Source: a virus
Strand: one strand, 5' to 3'
Virus record (IMG/VR): IMGVR_UViG_3300006802_015691
Location: 1 to 23,519 of that record
DNA length: 23,519 nt
This document shows positions 7,078 through 12,849 of this stretch, piece after piece. The notes under the pieces were generated by a model. That model saw only the letters and a list, made by a program, of their open reading frames with translations, was not told where the DNA came from and did no database searches. Made by a program: the position numbers and the translations under genes. Numbering within the stretch: position 1 is the stretch's first letter; each line of letters starts with the position of its first letter.

Positions 7078-7932
7078 TTAAACCGATCCGTCAGTGATCA
7101 AGCTTCCAGCCGTCGCATCACCAACCGCAGCCCCGAGCATGACACTAATGTTCATGTAACGGGTGCGAGTGGCCAGGTCGGTCCAGCTCGAAAGATAAGC
7201 GGTCAGCCCGCCCGGAATCTCCACCGGCCCATAAAAGCTCAGTAGATCCTGAATCTCGTCATCCATCACCGGCTCACCCGATCCAATCGCCAGCGCATCG
7301 CGCGCACCGCAAAATCCAATCGTGGTGGCCTCGGCCCCGTCCCATCGGTTGTTCATCCCGATGGTATCGAAACCGTAAGCACCGGATTGACCAGGAAGGA
7401 ACGAATCCGCATTGGTCGGAAGAAGTTTGGCATAATAAGCCCCGTCCAGAATCAAGTTCTTCGTAGGGTAATCCTTACAAGCCGCCCAGATCGTCTTCAA
7501 ATCCGCCGCGTCAAAGTTTGCCGCCGTGGAATCAAGAACCGCCGCGCCATAATTGGCCTCGGTAATCGGTGCGAAAATCGCATCCCGGCAAGCGTTCCCG
7601 ATCACCTGGAGATTCTTCCGAAGAAGTGAACGCAGACGGTGCCCGCTGTTCAATTCCGCTTGAGTGACCTTAAACGAAATCGAGTGTTGATCCACCGAAA
7701 CCGCCCGAGCAATCTTGGTGGAATCGCTGTTCGTGGTGTAGCTCGATGGGTTGGTTTGCGCGGTCGCCCCCGCAGTCACCACTTCGACCTGCACCGTATT
7801 CCCCGGAGCCATCGGCGCAAGCTGCACGTCGAGCGCGAAGTTATCGACCATAGAGAGGACTGGTCCCAAAGTAGTAATGCTCTCTTGAGCAAGAGTATCG
7901 ACCGCAAGAGCAGCCGCAAATGAATTAGCCAT
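7078..7932 (-). CDS. Major capsid protein
   Basis: A 284-residue protein just behind the protease-scaffold gene and followed by a strong terminator, both typical of the major head subunit. It begins MANSFAAALAVDTLAQESITTLGPVLSMVDNF, then strands such as NTVQVEVV and SISFKVTQAELNSG, with a C-terminal ISVMLGAAVGD. This matches the general layout of HK97-fold coat proteins of the P22/phage coat type. Charged residues are sparse and codons are G-ending as in the other phage genes. The start lacks a Shine-Dalgarno sequence and the TTGAC element; the leader is AT-rich (TATTTATTATGG). No separate decoration protein gene is evident. The exact family is uncertain. Confidence 0.8.
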   Translation of the reverse strand: MANSFAAALAVDTLAQESITTLGPVLSMVDNFALDVQLAPMAPGNTVQVEVVTAGATAQTNPSSYTTNSDSTKIARAVSVDQHSISFKVTQAELNSGHRLRSLLRKNLQVIGNACRDAIFAPITEANYGAAVLDSTAANFDAADLKTIWAACKDYPTKNLILDGAYYAKLLPTNADSFLPGQSGAYGFDTIGMNNRWDGAEATTIGFCGARDALAIGSGEPVMDDEIQDLLSFYGPVEIPGGLTAYLSSWTDLATRTRYMNISVMLGAAVGDATAGSLITDGSV

Positions 7933-7968
7933 AATAAATAGAAGTAATAAGTTTGTCGTACTTTGCCC

Positions 7969-9105
7969 TTATCCCTTGGCTTGCAGCCGCTCAATTTCCT
8001 TGCGATTATCCACAAGGAATCTACGGCGCTCCTCCCCCGGCTCCATCGCCAGGTAGGTTTCCAGGACATTGCCCACGCTTCGGGCATTCGGTGCCGGTAA
8101 ATCGCCCGCCTCCGCGAAGTCAAAGCCGCATTCAATCAGCTTCGATTCCACCGTGAGCGCCGCTTTTTCCAGCTCCTTCTTTTGTGCCGTCATCGTTTCC
8201 AGTTCATTCCGGAGCGATTCCAGCTCATCAACCTTTGCCGTCAAATCGGCTTCCAGTCGATTGGCACGGGCAAGAGCCGCTTTCGCGCTCGATTCCCCGC
8301 CACCACCAGCGCGCTTGTCACCCGACAGCGCCGCTAAAATTCTTCCCCAGGCCGAAAGCTCAGCATCCGCGACTTCCTCCTGCAATTCTTCTTGCAAGCC
8401 CTCCTCGTCCGCTTCCGCCTGCTCATCCTCCGCCGCTTCCGCAGCTTCCACTTCTTCGACTTCTTCCTCCAAAGCCAGCACCTCGGCCGGCACGTTTTCA
8501 AATTTGCCCACCAGTGACTCCACATCCACACAAGCCGCCACTTTCACCGGCTCAATGACTCGCGTTGCAAAACCATTCGCCACCGCATCTTCCCCGTTCA
8601 TCCAGGTTTCCGCCGCCATCATTTCCACGATCTCCTCCCGGTCTTTCCCGGTCGCCTCCGCGTAAAAATCCGTGACGTCATCCTGAAGTTTCCTCATCAG
8701 TGCCGCCATGCTTTCCAACTCATCAGCCTCACCGAAGGCCCCGCCGCTCACATTGTGAATCATGACATAGCCATTTTTTGGCACCTCGATCTCATCGCAA
8801 CTCATCAGCACAACCGACCCCATACTTGCAGCGAGCCCTTCAACCCTTCCGCGAACATGCGCCGGGTGATTTTTCAAACCGTTGGCAATCGCCCAACCAT
8901 CCAGCACCGATCCCCCGGGCGAATGAATCCGCAAATCAATCGAATCGACATCTCCAAGGTTTTTCAACTCCCGCAAAAACTCCGCGCCCGAAACATCCCA
9001 GCCGCCAATCGGCCCCAGAATATCAATGCGCGCCGTATTGCCGCCCTCATTACGCGGCGAAATATCCGCACGCCCCGAAATTTTAAACCAGGAATCCTTA
9101 GCCAT
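7969..9105 (-). CDS. ClpP-like head maturation protease fused to a scaffold-like domain
   Basis: This 378-residue protein cuts or shapes the procapsid interior. Residues about 20-190 form a ClpP/SppA-type serine protease: HSPGGSV (61-67), GLAASMGS with probable catalytic Ser94, and GYVMIHN with His117. From about 195 the chain turns highly acidic (runs of Glu and Ala). Residues about 270-330 are a long coiled coil (RANRLEADLTAKVDELESLRNELETM), followed by a helical end, which is a scaffold-like layout. Lambda C/Nu3 combine the same two functions. I chose the ATG at 9105 because upstream residues are Arg-rich noise and the TTGAC element lies 15 nt before it. Confidence 0.85.
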   Translation of the reverse strand: MAKDSWFKISGRADISPRNEGGNTARIDILGPIGGWDVSGAEFLRELKNLGDVDSIDLRIHSPGGSVLDGWAIANGLKNHPAHVRGRVEGLAASMGSVVLMSCDEIEVPKNGYVMIHNVSGGAFGEADELESMAALMRKLQDDVTDFYAEATGKDREEIVEMMAAETWMNGEDAVANGFATRVIEPVKVAACVDVESLVGKFENVPAEVLALEEEVEEVEAAEAAEDEQAEADEEGLQEELQEEVADAELSAWGRILAALSGDKRAGGGGESSAKAALARANRLEADLTAKVDELESLRNELETMTAQKKELEKAALTVESKLIECGFDFAEAGDLPAPNARSVGNVLETYLAMEPGEERRRFLVDNRKEIERLQAKG

Positions 9106-9121
9106 GCCCCGCCGGATCGTG

Positions 9122-9841
9122 TCAACCCTCCATGCCCATCTGCGACGGCATCTTCTCATTAATCGCCTCCGAAAAGAAATCCATCTGTGAAGTCTCATTC
9201 TCGATCCTCTCACAAGCCGCCTCGAAATAGTCCGGATCAATCTCACAAGCCGTCAAATGGTGCCCCGCATAATGGCATGCAATGGCGATACTTCCGCTTC
9301 CCATGTGCGTATCTAGGATGCGGTCTCCGGGCTTGGCATAGTTTTCCAGAACCCACCGATACAGAAACACGGGCTTTTGCGTCGGGTGAATCGCGCTGTC
9401 CACATCGGCGGTCAGAAATCCGTGATGCTGGAGAGTCACCTTTTTGAGGTTGCGGTCGTAGCTTGTCCACGCCAGTTCGCCATCGGAAAAGTTGTCCACA
9501 TGCTTGCGTTTGTCCCAGAAAATCCATCCACGGCTGTCCGGAAGCTTGCTCGCGTAGTAGTTTCCGCCCCAGACAATCTGCCGCTTGGAGACTCGCATCA
9601 GCTCATCAAAGTAAGACTGGTCGGGAGTCTTTCTGTCCCACGGTTTCGGGTTATATGTCTTTACGTTCTTACTGCAATACTTCTTCACGGCCCCCGCATT
9701 GATCCCGTAGGGCGGATCGACAATGGCCAAATCGAAGTGATTGTCGGGCGTGTCCCGCATCAAGTCCATGCAATCCGCCAACCGAAGATCCAAAAAATCG
9801 GAACTCGGATGCGCCACCGGCTTTGTAAAACTTTCCCCCAT
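9122..9841 (-). CDS. Phage DNA methyltransferase, N6-adenine/N4-cytosine type
   Basis: A 239-residue class beta amino-methyltransferase that would transfer a methyl group from SAM to adenine N6 or cytosine N4. The catalytic motif DPPY is at residues 42-45, HPTQKP at 152-157, and the SAM-binding motif DTHMGSGS (variant of FxGxG) at 177-184; this order defines the beta class. The target domain lies between them, around 60-140. No restriction partner is adjacent, so it is an orphan enzyme, probably protecting phage DNA or affecting regulation. It sits between portal and protease genes, an unusual place, and ends 16 bp before the protease start. The target sequence cannot be read from the protein. 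Confidence 0.9.
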   Translation of the reverse strand: MGESFTKPVAHPSSDFLDLRLADCMDLMRDTPDNHFDLAIVDPPYGINAGAVKKYCSKNVKTYNPKPWDRKTPDQSYFDELMRVSKRQIVWGGNYYASKLPDSRGWIFWDKRKHVDNFSDGELAWTSYDRNLKKVTLQHHGFLTADVDSAIHPTQKPVFLYRWVLENYAKPGDRILDTHMGSGSIAIACHYAGHHLTACEIDPDYFEAACERIENETSQMDFFSEAINEKMPSQMGMEG

Positions 9842-9859
9842 AAACTTAAAAACCCAACC

Positions 9860-9883
9860 TACTCCACTGCTCCGCTGCTCCGC
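9860..9883. repeat. Three tandem 8-bp units between portal and methyltransferase genes
   Basis: The units TACTCCAC, TGCTCCGC and TGCTCCGC follow one another. On the minus strand they give GGAG-containing repeats (GCGGAGCA twice, then GTGGAGTA) shortly before the methyltransferase start at 9841. They could act as spare ribosome binding sites, or be simple replication slippage. Confidence 0.6.
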
Positions 9884-9889
9884 GTGAGA

Positions 9890-11449
9890 TTACTCACCCA
9901 CCCCGGCCAGCCCCGCCGCTTCGCGTTGCTCGCGGATCCAAGCCTCCTCCCGGATCACTTTTGCTTCCTCGGTCTTCCAATCCTTCCCTTGGCGCGCCCA
10001 CCATTCCTCCCGGGTCATCAAGCCATCAGCCATTAAAGCTTGGTCCAACTTCCCATCTCTCCCCCGGTCAATCGTCAAATCTGCCTGCGGAATCCAGCTC
10101 GCCCGATACCACGTCCCCGACAGCTCAGCCGGAATCACCAGGTTCCCCCGTTGCGCCTCCTTCGCCGCAAAATACATCCACAGCTTTTGGCAATCCCGGC
10201 GCATTCGCTCTTGCTCATCCGCCACAAAGCGCCGCGTTTCCGCCATCACAAAACGCATCCCCGGCCCGTTCATCGACGACGCATCCCAAAGCACCTCCGG
10301 CGAAAGCCCGCCATGCGGCAGCCCCCACGCCATGTCCTGAATCAACCACGACAAAAGCCCCAAGACATTCGGATGCGGCCGGGAATCATTCATTGTTTTC
10401 ATCGTCCGACCCGGCGCAAACTCCTGAAAGCGGCCTCCCTGCACCACATCTTCAACCGACAAAATGTTGCCATCTGGTAAGGTCTCCCCCTCGGCCAAAC
10501 CTTCCACCTCCGCCAGCTCCGCCGTCTCTCCGGCCGCCTGCAAAAACCCGCGCAAGTCCTCGCCCGGATCCTCCCCGGTCTCCGCATTCGCCGACTGCTC
10601 GATCCAGGCGCCCCACAAAGCCGCGACCTTCACCGCGTGCTTGGTATCCGCCAGAATTTCCACCATATCCAAAAAATTCGCCACCGCATGAGCCAGACCC
10701 GAAACCGATCGCACCCGCCCGGCCCGCCCGCCGATGGAATGATAAATGGCCCGATCCCTCGGCACCACCCGCCCCGGCTTCCCGTCCTCATCCAAAAGCT
10801 GGAACCCGGCGCGACCCCCGAACCGATCCAGAAAAACCCCATCGTAGAGATTCCCAGGTTTATCCTTCCGCCCCATCCCGTCTCCGATTTGCGTGCCCTC
10901 GTAACACATCACCCGCGCCGCCCCGTCGGGACCTTCCGCCAGCACCGTCAGACAATCGCCGCTTCGAATTTTCGACTCACGAACCCAAGCCTGCCAATCG
11001 TTAAAATCAAACGTGCCCGCCGCATCAAAGGCCCTCGGGTGACGAAACCGCGCCCCCACCTTCTCCTCGATCTCCGCCTCGAAATCGGCATTCCCCGCCA
11101 ACGATTGCGGAAGCAAATTCCCCACCAAGCGCGCCGGTCCCTCAATCGCCCTTTTGACAAAACCGACATTCTGCTCCGCCGCCTCAACCTTCCGGGCAAT
11201 CTCCAGTCGCTCCGTCGGAGAAAGCCGTTTTTTCGGATTGAGCGATGGCATCACCACCCGCCCCCTCCGCTCCGATTTGCGCGCCGCGTCCCAGCTCGAA
11301 ATCATTTTCACCAGGTCTCCCCGATCCATCCCCGCGAAAGTTTTCTTTCCCGCCTCGGCACCAGCCCCGCCGGCATCCGCCACCTTCCGCGCTTGAACTT
11401 TTTTCCCGGCCCGAGAACCGCGCCGCACCTTTCGCCCCTGATTTGCCAT
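9890..11449 (-). CDS. Portal protein, lambda family
   Basis: A 519-residue protein forming the dodecameric DNA gate at the capsid vertex. The layout fits lambda-type portals: a basic N-terminus, a central region with WVRESKIRSGDCLTVLAEG, GTQIGDG, YDGVFLDRFG and AIYHSIGGRAGRVRSVSGLAHAV, then helix-rich NFLDMVEILADTKHAVKVAA and a C-terminal QDMAWGLPHGGLSPEVLWDASSMNGPGMRFVMAET segment. The order (large terminase, gpW-position gene, portal, protease) agrees with lambda. I chose the ATG at 11449, with GGGCGGG 2 nt upstream and TTGAC at 15 nt; an in-frame ATG at 11479 lies before the element. No truncation seen. Confidence 0.88.
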   Translation of the reverse strand: MANQGRKVRRGSRAGKKVQARKVADAGGAGAEAGKKTFAGMDRGDLVKMISSWDAARKSERRGRVVMPSLNPKKRLSPTERLEIARKVEAAEQNVGFVKRAIEGPARLVGNLLPQSLAGNADFEAEIEEKVGARFRHPRAFDAAGTFDFNDWQAWVRESKIRSGDCLTVLAEGPDGAARVMCYEGTQIGDGMGRKDKPGNLYDGVFLDRFGGRAGFQLLDEDGKPGRVVPRDRAIYHSIGGRAGRVRSVSGLAHAVANFLDMVEILADTKHAVKVAALWGAWIEQSANAETGEDPGEDLRGFLQAAGETAELAEVEGLAEGETLPDGNILSVEDVVQGGRFQEFAPGRTMKTMNDSRPHPNVLGLLSWLIQDMAWGLPHGGLSPEVLWDASSMNGPGMRFVMAETRRFVADEQERMRRDCQKLWMYFAAKEAQRGNLVIPAELSGTWYRASWIPQADLTIDRGRDGKLDQALMADGLMTREEWWARQGKDWKTEEAKVIREEAWIREQREAAGLAGVGE

Positions 11450-11575
11450 ATCCCGCCCTATTTCGTCAACTCGCACCACCCCCCAAAAAAGCTCGACAAA
11501 AATTCCCCATCATTAAAATCGATCCCCGGGAGTTAACCCAACAAGGGGGAAAACAGGGGGATGCACACAGACGGG
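11450..11575. other. Intergenic gap between portal and cassette C
   Basis: No gene seen. The gap contains the TTGAC start element of the portal gene, a poly-G tract on the minus strand, and part of the short hairpin at 11572-11584. No clear T-run terminator is present. Confidence 0.5.
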
Positions 11576-11584
11576 CTACGCCCG
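11572..11584. repeat. Short palindrome at the downstream end of cassette C
   Basis: CGGGC-TAC-GCCCG overlaps the stop codon of the 106-residue gene. A sister palindrome with swapped arms lies at 12480-12494, on the other side of the cassette. It could be a weak terminator, although no T run follows. Confidence 0.5.
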
Positions 11585-11896
11585 CAGGTGATCCTCGCTG
11601 TTAGGCTCATAAATTTCGACATAGTAATCAACATCATCAACTTGTCTTCCAACCGCATTCCCGCAATCGTCGATAATATCGCCGTCCTCGTTGAGACTTC
11701 CTGCGTGAAATTCCCATCCAACGCGCAACCTTAACGCGAATAATCGCCGCGTCTCATACCCCGCAAGAACCATATAAGATCCGCCAGCGACATCCGCCAA
11801 AGGGTGACGCGAAGCATTAACCCAGCCTAACAAGCCGCTGGATTCGACGCCCTCGGCGTCCTTCGGTTCGGGGGATTCGTTTTGATTTTCTGGCAT
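11576..11896 (-). CDS. Hypothetical acidic protein, cassette C
   Basis: A 106-residue protein with a Pro/Glu-rich opening (MPENQNESPEPKD), then SSGLLGWVNASRHPLADVAGGSYMVLAGYETRRLFALRLRVGW and an Asp-rich C-terminal half (NEDGDIIDDCGNAVGRQVDDVDYYVEIYE). No family recognised. An upstream in-frame ATG at 11935 would add 13 residues. I prefer 11896 because an 18-codon reading frame that overlaps the XRE stop ends 4 nt before it, suggesting coupling. It is the last gene of a low-GC cassette inserted between the gpW-position gene and the portal gene. Confidence 0.55.
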   Translation of the reverse strand: MPENQNESPEPKDAEGVESSGLLGWVNASRHPLADVAGGSYMVLAGYETRRLFALRLRVGWEFHAGSLNEDGDIIDDCGNAVGRQVDDVDYYVEIYEPNSEDHLRA

Positions 11897-11956
11897 CGTT
11901 TTATGTGGTTGAGTCTTTTGGTTTTGGTCGCGCATCAGCTTTGACGTTCTGTGCCT

Positions 11957-12145
11957 TCATTTCGCGCGCTTCTTGGTTTTTCGTAGCCGTGCCAGCGCAC
12001 CCTCTTGAGCAATCGGGATCGGCGTTTTCTTTCCGTATTCCCACTTCTCGACGGCTGATTTCGAGACATTCAACAACGCGGCCAGCTCGGCCTGCGATAG
12101 ACCGAGCCGGGAGCGTTCCGATTTAAGTTGATCGGCGAAGCTCAT
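11957..12145 (-). CDS. Small XRE-family repressor, cassette C
   Basis: A 62-residue single-domain Cro/C1-type HTH protein (LKSERSRLGLSQAELAALL, NVSKSAVEKWEYG, EGALARLRKTKK), the same length as the cassette B repressor at 5116-5304 and with identical VSKSAVEKWEYG. The ATG at 12145 overlaps the upstream stop as ATGA and aligns with the paralogue; the frame extends to 12193 but only through the neighbour. Its plus-strand composition is less C-rich than the cassette B copy, suggesting a different history. It probably controls its own array at 12383-12430 and may cross-regulate cassette B. Confidence 0.85.
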   Translation of the reverse strand: MSFADQLKSERSRLGLSQAELAALLNVSKSAVEKWEYGKKTPIPIAQEGALARLRKTKKRAK

Positions 12146-12333
12146 GCTTCGATTTCCTTGGCTTCGTCGTTTTCGATCAGGCCGTCCGAACATCCAAAGG
12201 CTGGGCTATATGTCCATCCGAAGTCGTTGCTCCCGTAAGTTTCTTCCGCGACGCGCTCGCAGGCTTCGTTGGTTTCTCCGGTGACGGTGGCGGCGTGCTG
12301 GTTGCTTTCGAGTGAGTAGATATACAGTTTCAT
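12142..12333 (-). CDS. Hypothetical small protein, first gene of cassette C
   Basis: A 63-residue acidic protein, MKLYIYSLESNQHAATVTGE and onward, ending NDEAKEIEA. The frame is open upstream, and an ATG at 12363 would add 10 residues, but that start sits directly on the GTCGAGAGG box. It is the first gene after the operator array and is coupled by ATGA to the XRE gene. The opening strand followed by a TNEACERVAEETYG helix is seen in many small phage proteins of unknown function; I cannot assign it. Confidence 0.55.
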   Translation of the reverse strand: MKLYIYSLESNQHAATVTGETNEACERVAEETYGSNDFGWTYSPAFGCSDGLIENDEAKEIEA

Positions 12334-12363
12334 GGTCTTGGTTGGTTTGGCGTCGGGGGTCAT

Positions 12364-12439
12364 CCTCTCGACGTTTTTAGATTCGCACCTTTTACGATTC
12401 ATTGCAACTCTTTTTTCGCACTTTTTACGATTTTTTTTC
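12364..12439 (-). promoter_or_regulatory. Tandem operator/promoter array of cassette C
   Basis: This matches the array of cassette B in layout. Two TCGTA-N5-TGCGA dyads lie at 12430-12416 and 12397-12383 with an 18-bp spacer, and GTCGAGAGG is at 12372-12364, exactly 10 bp beyond the second dyad. A TTGC lies inside the spacer. The distal 24 bp (12416-12439) are identical to 5707-5730. The rest of the surrounding sequence differs, so the conserved parts look selected. Confidence 0.7.
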
Positions 12440-12479
12440 GGGAGCGTCTAATCGGCACAGAACAAGACGCTGGAGATCA

Positions 12480-12494
12480 ACGCCCTACGGGCGT
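12480..12494. repeat. Short palindrome at the upstream end of cassette C
   Basis: ACGCCC-TAC-GGGCGT forms a perfect hairpin with a 3-nt loop, 21 bp behind the stop of the gpW-position gene. No T run follows. It mirrors the palindrome at 11572-11584, so the two may mark the ends of an inserted block. Confidence 0.5.
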
Positions 12495-12514
12495 GACTCA
12501 GCTTGGTCGTTCAT

Positions 12515-12829
12515 CTAAAACCCCCAGACCCTATGCCGGAAATTTACATGATTCATCCGCCGATTCGGCCCGCCATTCGTCGCCCCTGCATCCAGGCGCT
12601 TCCGCAGACTCAGCGCCGCCTCATACGTCCGCACCTTCAAATCAAGCCGCCCCGTGCGATATTCCCCGGTCGTCCCGCTTTCCTTCATATTCGCGCCGGT
12701 CACCACCACGTCCGCGCTCATCGCCTCTTCCAGCTCTGCCGTCGCGCAATCCAATTTCTCTTCCAGCTCCGCCACATTATGCAGCCGCGCCAAACTTCTC
12801 ACCATTGCCCGGTTTACCGTTAAACTCAT
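12515..12829 (-). CDS. Putative head-tail joining protein (gpW-position)
   Basis: A 104-residue protein, helical at first (RAMVRSLARLHNVAELEEKLDCATAELEEAMS), followed by a Gly/Thr-rich turn and a second helix TYEAALSLRKRLDAGA. The gene lies between the large terminase and portal genes, where lambda has the head-tail joining gene W; in this phage cassette C separates it from the portal gene. Lambda gpW is 68 residues, so this one is longer. I chose the ATG at 12829, which has GGGCGGG at 2 nt and TTGAC at 15 nt. Function rests on position. Confidence 0.5.
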   Translation of the reverse strand: MSLTVNRAMVRSLARLHNVAELEEKLDCATAELEEAMSADVVVTGANMKESGTTGEYRTGRLDLKVRTYEAALSLRKRLDAGATNGGPNRRMNHVNFRHRVWGF

Positions 12830-12849
12830 AACCCGCCCGCATTCGTCAA

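Noticed and set aside
9455-9502. TTGTCCAC copies inside the methyltransferase gene
   Set aside because: They lie in coding sequence in a Cys/Asp/Asn context and are isolated. I treat them as chance copies and not part of the origin-like array.
9961-11536. Long plus-strand frames opposite the portal gene
   Set aside because: They are Pro/Arg/His-rich antisense shadows caused by the C-rich strand. No motif is present.
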